64,000 nucleotides of DNA from UBA5704 sp036264355 (GTDB taxonomy: Bacteria; Acidobacteriota; Thermoanaerobaculia; Multivoradales; UBA5704), in assembly GCA_036264355.1 (NCBI GenBank), contig DATARD010000047.1, forward strand, positions 13,809 to 77,808. The letters are read 5' to 3'. The stretch's first letter is position 1; each line of letters opens with the position of its first letter. Under the pieces are notes generated by a model. It did no database searches, was not told the DNA's origin, and saw only the letters and a list, made by a program, of their open reading frames with translations. Positions 41,738 through 50,956 of this stretch are shown in pieces. Position numbers and translations under genes: made by a program.

Positions 41738-44700
41738 TCTGGCGCCTCGGGCTCATCCTTCTTCTCCTGCCGGCCGTGCTCCTCGGAGGCGCGGAGGAGG
41801 AGCTCCTCTGGCACCATCGCAATCTCGGCAAAGCGTTCTACGAAAACCCGACAACGCAATATGAAGCGGTTGCGGAATTCAAGCAGGCTTTGGAGCTTGC
41901 GCCGGACTCTCCCCGCGAGCGCCTCAATTACGGCCTCGCCCTGCTCAAGGCGGGCAAGGTGGAGGAGGGGATCGCCGAGCTTCAGAAGGTGCAGAAGCAG
42001 GCGCCGGAGCTGCCGCACACCTGGTTCAACCTGGGGATCGCGTTCAAAAAGGATTCGAAGTACGACAAGGCGATCGTCCAGCTCGAAGGGATGGCTGCCC
42101 GCGTGCCCGACGAGCCGGTCACCCACTACAACCTCGGCACGCTCTACAAGCTGACCGGCAAACCCGAGGCGTCGCTGCGGGAGTTCGAGACGGCGGCCCG
42201 CCTCGGTCCCGATCTTGCCGGTCCTCGGTTTCAGCTTTACAACGCGTATCGCCAGGCCGGCCGCGCCGAGGAGGCGGCGCAAGAGCTGGAGCGTTTCAAG
42301 GCCAACAAAGCGCGCCAGGAAGGCGCCGCCGTCCCCGAGGACCTGGAGTGGAGCTGGTACGCGGAAGTGCTGGATGACATCACGCCATGGACGGAAAAGT
42401 CCGCCGCCGGCAGGAAACCCGCGCCGAAGCTGAAGCTCACGCCCACAGAGCTGGCCCGCGGCCTCGACTCCGTCACCGCCGGCCTGGCGGTCCTCGACGC
42501 GGACGGCGACGGCGTGCCGGACCTGCTCGCCTGGTCGAAGCAGGGAATTCTCCTTTTCCGGAGCGGAACGGTGAGAATCGAGGCGACCGGTCTCGAAGAG
42601 CTGCGCAATGTCATCGCTGTCGTTCCCGGCGATTTCGACAACGACGGCCTGCCCGATCTCTGCGTGCTCAATCCGTCACCGTCGCTCTGGAAGAATACCG
42701 GCGGCGGACATTTCGCACGAGTCGCAGCCACTCTTCCGACAGGACCGTTCGCGGCGGCGATCTGGCTGGACGTGGATCATGATTACGATCTCGATCTCAT
42801 TCTGCTCGGCGAGCGCTCGGCCCTGCTGCGCAACCAGGGGGCGGCCGGTTGGAGCGACGAAACCGCCCGTTTCCCGTTCGCGCGCCGCAAGGCGATCGCC
42901 GGCGTCGTGCTCGACGCTGTCTCCGACACCCAGGGGCGGGACCTCGTGGTCTCCTACGCCGACCGTCCCGGCGTCCTCTACCACGATCGCCTCGGCGGCT
43001 TCTATGTGGCGGAGGAGCTGCCCGGTCTGCCCGCGGGAGCGCGTTGGCTGACCGCCTGGGACACCGACCAGGACGGCTGGACCGATCTCGCGGCCGCCGT
43101 GCCCGCGAGGGTCCTCATGCTGCACAACCGGCGGAGCCAATGGGGCAAGCTCGAGGCGGAGGCCAGTCCCACCGCGTCCGGTCCCTTCGTCTTCGCCGAC
43201 CTGACCAACCAGGGCGTAAGCGATCTGATGACTCTTCCTGGCATCGTTGCAATCACTGCCGCGGATTTCGACGCCGACGGCCGCACCGACCTCGCCACCG
43301 TCGGAACCGACGGCATCCTGCGCCGGCTGCATAACGAAACCGTGACCGACAACCGCTGGATCTCCGTGACGCTCGAAGGAGTGAAAAATCTGAAGCTCGC
43401 TCCCGGCGCCTCCGTGGAGGTCAAGGCAGGCGCGAGCTTCCAGAAGCAGGCCTGGGCCGGGGTCCCGCTCGTTTTCGGCCTGGGGGAGAGACAGAGCGTC
43501 GACACGGTCCGCATCACCTGGCCCAATGGCCTCATTCAGAACGAAACGAAGCAGGCCGCCGGTGCGCACAAATTCAAAGAAGCGCCGCGCCTCTCCGGCT
43601 CGTGCCCGATGATCTTCACCTGGGATGGTGCCGGGTTCCGTTTCATCACCGACGTGCTCGGCGTCGCGCCGCTCGGCGCCAGCTCGGGTGACGGCAATTA
43701 CTTTCCGGTGGATCATGACGAATACGTGCAGATCCCCGGCGAAGCGCTCGCCGTCAAGGACGGCAGGTACGAGGTGCGGATCACCGAAGAGCTGCGCGAG
43801 GTGTCCTATCTCGACGCGGTCCATCTGCTGGCGCTCGATCATCCGACGGACACAGAAATCTTTACCAATGACAAGTTCAAGAGCCCGCCGTTTCCCGAGT
43901 ACAGGCTGTTCGGCGTGCAGCGGCGCATCTATCCCTCGGCCGCCCGCGACGGGAACGGGAAAGATGTGCTGCCGCGACTTCTGGCGCGCGACAACACCTA
44001 TCCGGACGGCTTCCGGCACAACGCCGCCGGAGTCGCCGAGCTGCATACGCTGGATCTCGATTTCAAAGGTGCGGCGCCGGACGGCCGCGCTGTGTTGATC
44101 CTTTCGGGCTGGGTCGATTGGGCCGACGGCAGCACCTTCCTCGGCGCCGCGCAGGAATCCAAAGACGGCCTCGTCTTCCCCTATCTTCAGGTCAAGGACG
44201 CGGCCGGGCAGTGGCGCACGGTGATCGAGGACATGGGGATGCCTTCGGGCAAGCCGAAGACGATCGCTGTCGATCTGACCGGCAAGTTCCTCTCTGCCTC
44301 GCGGGAGGTGCGCATCGTCACCGGTCTCTGCGTCTATTGGGACGAGATTTTCCTCGCCGAGCAGAGCGGGCCGCCGGAGGTGATGCAGACCGAGCTCGTT
44401 CCACGGACGGCTGATTTACGCTTCCGCGGCTTCTCGCGGCCGGTGATCGATCCAGAGCGCCGCCAGCCCGAACAATTCGACTATCAGAGCTGGATGCCGG
44501 CCGGCGTGGCGGGAATGACGACCTGGAACCCCACGCCCGGCCTCTACACCCGCTACGGCGACGTCCGCCCGCTCCTTGCCGGCGTGGACGATCTGCTGGT
44601 GATCCTGGGCTCCGGTGACGAGGTCCGCCTGACCTTCGACGCAGCGGCCCTGCCGCCGCTCCAAGCGGGTTGGCGCCGCGACTTCCTGCTCCTGGTCGAC

Positions 44701-44901
44701 GGCTGGGCCAAGGACGCCGACGCCAACACCGCCTTCTCGCAGACCGTGGAGCCGCTCCCGTTCCACGGCATGTCCAGGTATCCCTATCCGCCGGAGGAGC
44801 ATTTTCCAAACGACTCGATCCATACCCTCTACCGGGAGATGTACAACACCCGTCCCGCGCTGCGCCTGGTCCACCCGTTGCGCGGTCAGGAGGAGCCATG
44901 A
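41734..44901 (+). CDS. Exported TPR-CRTAC1 fusion protein
   Basis: The 1055-residue protein has a signal peptide (LGLILLLLPAVLLGGA) and TPR repeats over about residues 30-200 (YEAVAEFKQALELAPDS, THYNLGTLYKLTGKPEASLREF). FG-GAP repeats and an ASPIC/UnbV-type segment follow (VEVKAGASFQKQAW, VRITWPNG). A C-terminal 400-residue region starts FTWDGAGFRFITDVLGVAPLGASSGDG and has no family I can name. The domain order TPR-propeller-unknown suggests a scaffold for extracytoplasmic complexes. GTG start overlaps the previous stop; the stop overlaps the cytochrome start. Confidence 0.85.
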   Translation: MIWRLGLILLLLPAVLLGGAEEELLWHHRNLGKAFYENPTTQYEAVAEFKQALELAPDSPRERLNYGLALLKAGKVEEGIAELQKVQKQAPELPHTWFNLGIAFKKDSKYDKAIVQLEGMAARVPDEPVTHYNLGTLYKLTGKPEASLREFETAARLGPDLAGPRFQLYNAYRQAGRAEEAAQELERFKANKARQEGAAVPEDLEWSWYAEVLDDITPWTEKSAAGRKPAPKLKLTPTELARGLDSVTAGLAVLDADGDGVPDLLAWSKQGILLFRSGTVRIEATGLEELRNVIAVVPGDFDNDGLPDLCVLNPSPSLWKNTGGGHFARVAATLPTGPFAAAIWLDVDHDYDLDLILLGERSALLRNQGAAGWSDETARFPFARRKAIAGVVLDAVSDTQGRDLVVSYADRPGVLYHDRLGGFYVAEELPGLPAGARWLTAWDTDQDGWTDLAAAVPARVLMLHNRRSQWGKLEAEASPTASGPFVFADLTNQGVSDLMTLPGIVAITAADFDADGRTDLATVGTDGILRRLHNETVTDNRWISVTLEGVKNLKLAPGASVEVKAGASFQKQAWAGVPLVFGLGERQSVDTVRITWPNGLIQNETKQAAGAHKFKEAPRLSGSCPMIFTWDGAGFRFITDVLGVAPLGASSGDGNYFPVDHDEYVQIPGEALAVKDGRYEVRITEELREVSYLDAVHLLALDHPTDTEIFTNDKFKSPPFPEYRLFGVQRRIYPSAARDGNGKDVLPRLLARDNTYPDGFRHNAAGVAELHTLDLDFKGAAPDGRAVLILSGWVDWADGSTFLGAAQESKDGLVFPYLQVKDAAGQWRTVIEDMGMPSGKPKTIAVDLTGKFLSASREVRIVTGLCVYWDEIFLAEQSGPPEVMQTELVPRTADLRFRGFSRPVIDPERRQPEQFDYQSWMPAGVAGMTTWNPTPGLYTRYGDVRPLLAGVDDLLVILGSGDEVRLTFDAAALPPLQAGWRRDFLLLVDGWAKDADANTAFSQTVEPLPFHGMSRYPYPPEEHFPNDSIHTLYREMYNTRPALRLVHPLRGQEEP

Positions 44902-47684
44902 AGCTGACTCGATGGATCACGATTCTGTTTCTCGTGCTGCTGGTGAACACCGCCTACCTGGCGGCTTTCGCCGCGCCGACGGTGTTCTACATGGCCAACG
45001 TGCTGCTGCACCTCGTTCTCGGGGTGGCGCTGGCGATCGCCGGAGCGATCCTGCTCTGGCGGCGCCCTGAGCTGCGCACCGGTCTCACCGCAGCTATCGT
45101 CCTTTTCGGCGTCGCCCTCGCCGCCGGTCTCTGGCTGACGATCGAGGGCAATCTCCTGCAATACCGCTGGGTGCTGTGGACCCATATCGCGTCCGCCGGG
45201 CTGGGAGTCGCCGCTCTCGCCGTCTGGTCGGTGCGGCGAGCCTCTCCATCTTTCCGGCGAGCGCTCACCGCGGCCATCGCCCTGCTCGTGCTGCTGCCGG
45301 CCGGGGCAGCTCTCTGGCGGCGCAGCCATCCGAATCCGGACGACCGCATCCACAATCCGCTGATCGTTCCCGCCTCGATGCAGGAAGAGGGCGGCGGACC
45401 GAAGTCGCCGTTCTTCCCCTCGTCGGCGAAGACCAACGTCGGCGGCATCATTCCGTCGAATTTCTTCATGGACTCGGCCACCTGCGGCGAGTGTCACAAG
45501 GACATCTATGCGCAGTGGAACAGCTCGGCGCACCACTTCGCGTCGTTCAACAATCAGTTCTACCGCAAGTCGATCGAATACATGCAGGACACGGTCGGCC
45601 CGCAGCCGAGCAAATGGTGCGCCGGCTGCCACGATCACGCGGTGTTCTTCAACGGCCGTTTCGAGCGCCCGATCAAGCAGCAGCTCGACACTCCCGAAGC
45701 GCACGCCGGTCTCGCCTGCACCTCCTGCCATGCCATCACCCACGTGGACAGCTCGATGGGCAATGGCGGCTTCACGATCGAATATCCGCCGCTCCATGAG
45801 CTGGCCAACAGCAAGAACCCGGTGATCAAGGCGGCGGATCACTTCCTCACCTATCTCGATCCGGAGCCGCACCGGCGGACGTTCATGAAGCCGTTCATGA
45901 GGATGGACTCGGCCGAGTTCTGCGCCTCCTGCCACAAGGTCCATCTCGACGTGCCGGTCAACTCGTACCGCTGGTTCCGCGGCTTCAACGACTATGACAA
46001 CTGGCAGGCGAGCGGCGTGTCGGGGCAGGGCGCGCGTTCCTTCTATTATCCGAAGGCGACCAAGACCTGCGCCGACTGCCACATGCCGCTGGTCGATTCG
46101 CAGGACCCCGGCAACCGCGGTGGCCAGGTGCACTCGCACCGCTTCCCGGCGGCCAACACGGCGCTCGCCTTCGTCAACCACGACACCAAACAGATGGAGA
46201 CGGAGGAGAAGTTTCTGCAATCGGGTTTTATCACAGTGGATCTGTTCGCCGCGTCGCCGGTGGAGGAGGGGAAGGGGGAGACGCCGATGCTGCGGCGGGC
46301 GGCCGCGGACGCCTCCGGTCCCAAGCTGATGACCACGTTTGCCGTCGGCGAGGAGGCGGAGCAGAGCGGGCCGGTGGTGATCCGGGACGTGGGGAAAGTC
46401 GCCGCGCCGCTTGACGTGGCCGGTCCCACCCTCAAGCCGGGCTCGACGGTGCGGGTCGACGCGGTGGTGCGCACGCGGACGATCGGTCACTTTTTCCCCG
46501 GCGGCACGGTGGACGCGTTCGACGTCTGGCTGGAGCTGCAGGCGAAGGACGCGACCGGGAAAGTGATCTTCTGGAGCGGCCAGGCCGAGGACGACGGAAA
46601 GGGGCCGGTCGAGCCGGGCGCGCACTTCTACCGTTCCTACGCACTCGACGGCGAAGGAAACCCGATCAACAAGCGCAACGCCTGGCAGGCGCGCAGCGTG
46701 CTCTACACGCGGCTGATCCCGCCCGGCGCCGCCGACGTCGTGCACTACCGCATGCAGATCCCGGCCGACGCCCAGGGTCCGGTTACCCTGACCGCCAAGC
46801 TCAACTATCGCAAATTCGCCTGGTATTACACCCGGTTCGCCTATGCCGGCCAGCCGAAGCCCGGGCAGTCGCCGGAGCTGATCTCGGCCCACTTCAACAA
46901 TCTCGAATACTCCTTCGACAAAGCGAACATTCCGGCCAACGTCTCGGGACAGATCAAAGGGGAGATCCCGGATCTGCCGATCCTCGTGCTGGCCAAGGCG
47001 GAGACGACGCTGGAGCTGGGAGACGGCAAAGCCGATTGGAAGCCGGCAGTGCGCAAGGAGGATCGCGAACGGTGGAACGACTGGGGGATCGGATTGCTCC
47101 TCCAGGGCGATTTGAAGGGCGCCGAATACGCGTTCCAACGGGTGACCGAAGCCGAGCCGGGTTACGCCGACGGCTGGCTCAACGTCGCCCGCGCGCTGAT
47201 CCGCGAAGGCGAGGTGGAGGCGGCCAAGCCCTACGTGCAAAAGGCCCTCGCCATCGATCCGAGCCTGGGGCGCATCTACTTCTTCAAGGCGATGATCGAA
47301 AAAGCGGACGGGGACTACGACGCCGCGCTCGCCTCCCTGCGCACGGTGGAGTCGAAATATCCGCGCGACCGGGTGGTGCTCGATCAGATTGCGCGTATCC
47401 TATTCCTCAAGCGGCAGTACCGCGAGGCGGTGGCGGTGTTGGAGCGGGTCTGTATGATCGATCCTGAAGATTTGCAGATGCACTATACGGCGATGCTCTG
47501 CTGGCGCGCCCTGGGTGACAGCGCGAAGGCGGCGCGCGAGGAGGCGCTGTTCCGCCGTTTCAAGGCCGAGGAGTCGTCGCAGGCGATCACCGCGAAACAG
47601 CGGATGATCAGCCCGGAGGATAACAACGAGCGGCAGCAGATCCACGACCACGAGAGCGTGCCGCTGCGGGAGAATCGATCATGA
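44898..47684 (+). CDS. Membrane-anchored pentahaem cytochrome c with C-terminal TPRs
   Basis: The 928-residue protein opens with about four membrane helices (residues 5-150). A haem-binding region follows with five CxxCH motifs: CGECH (from Cys196), CAGCH (241), CTSCH (274), CASCH (342) and CADCH (391), as in cytochrome c554-like electron carriers. Residues about 480-690 form a beta-rich domain. The last 200 residues are TPR repeats (AEYAFQRVTEAEPGYADGWLNVARAL and following). The helices resemble an electron-entry or anchoring unit but have no clear haem b pattern I can confirm. Its place between CRTAC1 genes suggests electron transfer to or from that complex (inference). Confidence 0.88.
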   Translation: MKLTRWITILFLVLLVNTAYLAAFAAPTVFYMANVLLHLVLGVALAIAGAILLWRRPELRTGLTAAIVLFGVALAAGLWLTIEGNLLQYRWVLWTHIASAGLGVAALAVWSVRRASPSFRRALTAAIALLVLLPAGAALWRRSHPNPDDRIHNPLIVPASMQEEGGGPKSPFFPSSAKTNVGGIIPSNFFMDSATCGECHKDIYAQWNSSAHHFASFNNQFYRKSIEYMQDTVGPQPSKWCAGCHDHAVFFNGRFERPIKQQLDTPEAHAGLACTSCHAITHVDSSMGNGGFTIEYPPLHELANSKNPVIKAADHFLTYLDPEPHRRTFMKPFMRMDSAEFCASCHKVHLDVPVNSYRWFRGFNDYDNWQASGVSGQGARSFYYPKATKTCADCHMPLVDSQDPGNRGGQVHSHRFPAANTALAFVNHDTKQMETEEKFLQSGFITVDLFAASPVEEGKGETPMLRRAAADASGPKLMTTFAVGEEAEQSGPVVIRDVGKVAAPLDVAGPTLKPGSTVRVDAVVRTRTIGHFFPGGTVDAFDVWLELQAKDATGKVIFWSGQAEDDGKGPVEPGAHFYRSYALDGEGNPINKRNAWQARSVLYTRLIPPGAADVVHYRMQIPADAQGPVTLTAKLNYRKFAWYYTRFAYAGQPKPGQSPELISAHFNNLEYSFDKANIPANVSGQIKGEIPDLPILVLAKAETTLELGDGKADWKPAVRKEDRERWNDWGIGLLLQGDLKGAEYAFQRVTEAEPGYADGWLNVARALIREGEVEAAKPYVQKALAIDPSLGRIYFFKAMIEKADGDYDAALASLRTVESKYPRDRVVLDQIARILFLKRQYREAVAVLERVCMIDPEDLQMHYTAMLCWRALGDSAKAAREEALFRRFKAEESSQAITAKQRMISPEDNNERQQIHDHESVPLRENRS

Positions 47685-49360
47685 AGCCTGCTCTGCCCGC
47701 TTTTTTCCTCGCCGCCTGTGGCCTGGCCGCGCTCGTGGCCCGCGGCGCGGCGCCCGCCGCCGAGAGCACTGTCCACTTTACGGACATCACAGCGTCAGCG
47801 GGTATCCGGTTCATCCACAACAGCGGCCGGGCGGGCAAGAAATATCTGCCCGAGACGCTGGGCTCCGGCGCCGCTTTTTTCGACGCCGACGGCGACGGCT
47901 GGCTCGACATCCTGCTGATCAACGGCCGCGACTGGCAGCCCAAAGGCCGCAAATCTCTGCCGGCGCTCTATCACAACAACCACGACGGCACGTTCACCGA
48001 CGTCACCCGGGGGAGCGGCCTCGACGTCGAGCTCTACGGTCTCGGCGTCGCCATCGCGGACTACGACAACGACGGCCGGGAGGACGTCTACATCACCGCG
48101 CTCGAAGGCGACCGTCTCTATCACAACGAGGGACATGGCAAGTTCAAGGACGTGACCGCGTCCGCGGGGATCCGGAACGCGTCGTTCGGTACCAGCGCCG
48201 CATGGCTCGACTACGACCGCGACGGCAAGGCCGACCTGTTCGTGGCGAACTACGTGCAATGGAGCGCGGAGAAGGACCTCTGGTGCTCGCTCGACGGCGC
48301 GAGCAAGTCCTACTGCACGCCGGAGTCGTACAAGGGGAGCTCGTCGAAGCTCTACCACAATCTCGGCAACGGCAAGTTCGAGGACGTCAGCCAGAAGGCC
48401 GGGGTGGGCGATCCGACCAGCAAGTCGCTCGGCGTCGCGGTGCTCGACGTCAACGGCGACGGCTGGCCGGACCTCTTCGTGGCCAACGACACGCAGCCCA
48501 ACAAGCTCTATATCAACCAGAAGAACGGCACGTTCTCTGAGCAGGGCTTGCAGGCCGGTGTCGCTTATGGCGAGGACGGCGTCGCGCGCGGCGCGATGGG
48601 GGTGGACGCGGCGGACTACGACCGCTCGGGCCGCCAGCACCTGCTGGTGGGCAACTTCTCGAACGAGATGCTGGCGCTCTACCACAACGAGGGGAACGGC
48701 GTCTTCGTCGACGAGGCGCCGGCCTCGGCGGTGGGGCGGGAGAGCCTGCTGACCCTCACCTTCGGCGTGTTCTTCTTCGACTACGACCTCGACGGCCGGC
48801 CGGACATCTTCGCCGCGAACGGCCACATCGAGGAGGAGATCGGCCGCGTGCAGCCGCGGGTGCACTACCGGCAGGCGCCGCTGGTGTTCCGCAATCTGGG
48901 GGGCGGCAAGTTCGCGCCGGTGACCGCGCAGCTCGGGCCGGATCTCGCCAAGCCCATGGTGGCCCGCGGCGCGGTCTACGGCGACATCGATCACGACGGC
49001 GATCTCGACGTGCTGGTGACCACCAACGGCGGCCCGCCGCACCTCTACCGCAACGACGGCGGCAACCGCAACCACTGGCTCTCCGTGCGCACCGTGGGGA
49101 CGAAGTCGACGCGTGACGGCCTGGGAGCGGTGGTGCGGGTGACGAGCGCCCTGGGCAAGCAGTGGGGGATGGTGCGCAGCGGCTCCTCCTACTGCTCGCA
49201 GAGTGATCTCGCCCTCACTTTCGGGCTTGGCCGCGACAGCCGGGTGGCGGCGGTGGAGGTGGAGTGGCCGAGCGGCGTCCGGCAGCGCTTCGCCGATCTG
49301 CCGGTGGACCGCCTGCTCCTCATCGACGAAACGAAGGGGATCGTCGCCGGGGGGAGGTGA
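47681..49360 (+). CDS. Exported CRTAC1-family FG-GAP/ASPIC-UnbV protein, third
   Basis: The 559-residue protein has a signal peptide (FFLAACGLAALVARGAAPA), FG-GAP blades (FDADGDGWLDILLINGRD, ADYDNDGREDVYITA, LDVNGDGWPDLFVAND) and an ASPIC/UnbV end (STRDGLGAVVRV, RSGSSYCSQSD, VEVEWPSGVRQR). Unlike its two upstream paralogues it holds paired cysteines (WCSLDGASKSYC) that could form a disulfide. Its start overlaps the cytochrome stop (ATGA). An 84-bp gap with a small hairpin near 49379-49398 follows before the acyl carrier protein gene. Confidence 0.88.
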   Translation: MKPALPAFFLAACGLAALVARGAAPAAESTVHFTDITASAGIRFIHNSGRAGKKYLPETLGSGAAFFDADGDGWLDILLINGRDWQPKGRKSLPALYHNNHDGTFTDVTRGSGLDVELYGLGVAIADYDNDGREDVYITALEGDRLYHNEGHGKFKDVTASAGIRNASFGTSAAWLDYDRDGKADLFVANYVQWSAEKDLWCSLDGASKSYCTPESYKGSSSKLYHNLGNGKFEDVSQKAGVGDPTSKSLGVAVLDVNGDGWPDLFVANDTQPNKLYINQKNGTFSEQGLQAGVAYGEDGVARGAMGVDAADYDRSGRQHLLVGNFSNEMLALYHNEGNGVFVDEAPASAVGRESLLTLTFGVFFFDYDLDGRPDIFAANGHIEEEIGRVQPRVHYRQAPLVFRNLGGGKFAPVTAQLGPDLAKPMVARGAVYGDIDHDGDLDVLVTTNGGPPHLYRNDGGNRNHWLSVRTVGTKSTRDGLGAVVRVTSALGKQWGMVRSGSSYCSQSDLALTFGLGRDSRVAAVEVEWPSGVRQRFADLPVDRLLLIDETKGIVAGGR

Positions 49361-49444
49361 TGTGTGTAACGGATGGAGACTGGCATACGCCAGAGTCAGT
49401 GAACCGGGTTGACATGAAGTCTTTGAGACCAGGAGGACGGTGAA

Positions 49445-49723
49445 ATGAACGATCAAGAAGTTTCCGCCAAGATCAAGCAGATCATCTCGAACATCGCGGG
49501 TCTCGACCCGCAGAAGATTCCCGACGGATCTTCGCTGCGCGACGATCTGAAGCTCGATTCCCTGTCGCTGCTGGAGATCGGCGTCGACGTGGACCTGGCC
49601 TTCCAGCTCAACCTTCCCGACGAGCGCTACAAGGAGATCGCGACGCTGCCGCAGATGGTGCATCTGGTGCAGGAGCGCCGGAGTGAGATCGCGGCCGGTC
49701 AGGTCGAGGTCGTCCACCGATGA
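49445..49723 (+). CDS. Acyl carrier protein
   Basis: The 92-residue protein has the phosphopantetheine site LKLDSLSLLE (Ser39), a four-helix ACP fold and an acidic character. It would carry growing acyl chains for the two ketosynthase-like proteins that follow. The residue after the serine is Leu, as in most ACPs. An AGGAGGACGGTGAA ribosome site precedes ATG 49445. Its stop overlaps the KS-alpha start (ATGA). Confidence 0.9.
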   Translation: MNDQEVSAKIKQIISNIAGLDPQKIPDGSSLRDDLKLDSLSLLEIGVDVDLAFQLNLPDERYKEIATLPQMVHLVQERRSEIAAGQVEVVHR

Positions 49724-50955
49724 GCCCATCCGGTGTGCGTGTCGCGGTGACGGGCCTCGGGCTCGTCACCCCGGTGGGCATTGGTCGCGACGAGGTGTGG
49801 CAGGGGTTGCTCGATGGGCGTAGCGGATTTGCGCCCATCGAGTCGTTCGATTCGAGCCGCTTTCCGGTCCACCTCGGCGCCGAGGTGCGGGGCTTCCACC
49901 CCGAGCTCTGGCTGCGCATCCTCGATCCCAGCCAGCTCGGCCGCGCCTCGCAGCTCGCCGCCGCCGCGGCCCGCATGGCGCTCGACGATTCCGGTATCGC
50001 CGGCATCGCCGGGATTGCCGGGATCGACGCCGCGCGGGCCGGCGTTGTCATGGGCACCACCTCCGGCGAGCCGCGCGAGGTGGAGCGCTTCGACGACCGC
50101 TACCTGGCCGGCGGGCTCGACGGGCTGGGGCCGGAATTCATCGGCCTCTATCCCTGCCACATGATCGCCGTCCACGTGGCCCGCGAGGTCGGCTTCGCGG
50201 GCCCGGTCACCATGATCCCCACCGCCTGCGCGGCCGGCAACTACGCCATCGCCCACGCCTTCGACCTGCTCCGCGCCGGGCGCGCCGACGTCATGCTGGC
50301 CGGCGGCGCCGACGCCTTTTCGCGCATCACCTACGCCGGCTTCTCCCGCCTCGGTGCCATCGCTCCGGAAAGGTGCCAGCCGTTCGACCGCAATCGGAGG
50401 GGGATGATCCCCGGCGAGGGCGCCGGCGTGCTGGTCCTGGAGCCGCTCCCGCGTGCGCTCGCCCGCGGCGCTCGCGTCTACGCCGAGGTGGCCGGCTACG
50501 GCCTTTCCTGCGACGCGCATCACATGACCGCCGCGCATCCGGAAGGGGACGGCGCGGCGCGCGCCATGCAGCGCGCGCTCGCCGACGCCGGCATCGGCCC
50601 GGAGGACGTTTCCTACATCAGCGCGCACGGCACCGGCACGCCCACCAACGACCGCCTGGAGATCCTGGCGGTGCAGCGCGTCTTCGGCGCCGCGGCGGCG
50701 AAGACGCCGATGAGCTCCATCAAGTCGATGATCGGCCACACCATGGGCGCCGCCTCGGCCATCGAGGCGGCGGTCTGCTCGCTGGCGGTTTCGACCGGCC
50801 GCATTCCGCCCACCATGAACCTGGAGGAGCCGGACGGCGACCTCGACTACGTGCCCAACCACGCCCGCGAGCACGACGTGCGGGTGGCGATGAACAACGC
50901 CTACGCCTTCGGAGGCAACAACGCCTCGGTGATCTTTCAGCGAGCCGGAGCCTGA
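49720..50955 (+). CDS. 3-oxoacyl-ACP synthase, KS-alpha-like
   Basis: The 411-residue thiolase-fold enzyme has a complete Cys-His-His triad: Cys170 in TACAAG, His303 in SAHGTGTPTND and His340 in IGHTMGAAS, next to the conserved SIKSM. It performs decarboxylative Claisen condensation on ACP-bound chains. With the ACP before it and the inactive KS-like protein after it, it forms a type II polyketide-type trio. An IAGIAGIAGID run near residue 90 is a small duplication. Confidence 0.92.
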   Translation: MSPSGVRVAVTGLGLVTPVGIGRDEVWQGLLDGRSGFAPIESFDSSRFPVHLGAEVRGFHPELWLRILDPSQLGRASQLAAAAARMALDDSGIAGIAGIAGIDAARAGVVMGTTSGEPREVERFDDRYLAGGLDGLGPEFIGLYPCHMIAVHVAREVGFAGPVTMIPTACAAGNYAIAHAFDLLRAGRADVMLAGGADAFSRITYAGFSRLGAIAPERCQPFDRNRRGMIPGEGAGVLVLEPLPRALARGARVYAEVAGYGLSCDAHHMTAAHPEGDGAARAMQRALADAGIGPEDVSYISAHGTGTPTNDRLEILAVQRVFGAAAAKTPMSSIKSMIGHTMGAASAIEAAVCSLAVSTGRIPPTMNLEEPDGDLDYVPNHAREHDVRVAMNNAYAFGGNNASVIFQRAGA

Positions 50956-50956
50956 G

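Noticed and set aside
44886..47240. 784-codon minus-strand frame opposite the pentahaem cytochrome gene
   Set aside because: The plus strand has a signal/membrane region, five CxxCH motifs and TPRs; the antisense frame has no recognisable feature.
49379..49440. Sigma70 promoter at TTGACA just before the ACP gene
   Set aside because: TTGACA is present at about 49409 but 17 bp downstream is the GGAGGA ribosome site rather than a -10 box, so I do not call it a promoter; the small hairpin nearby lacks a T-run and is not called a terminator.
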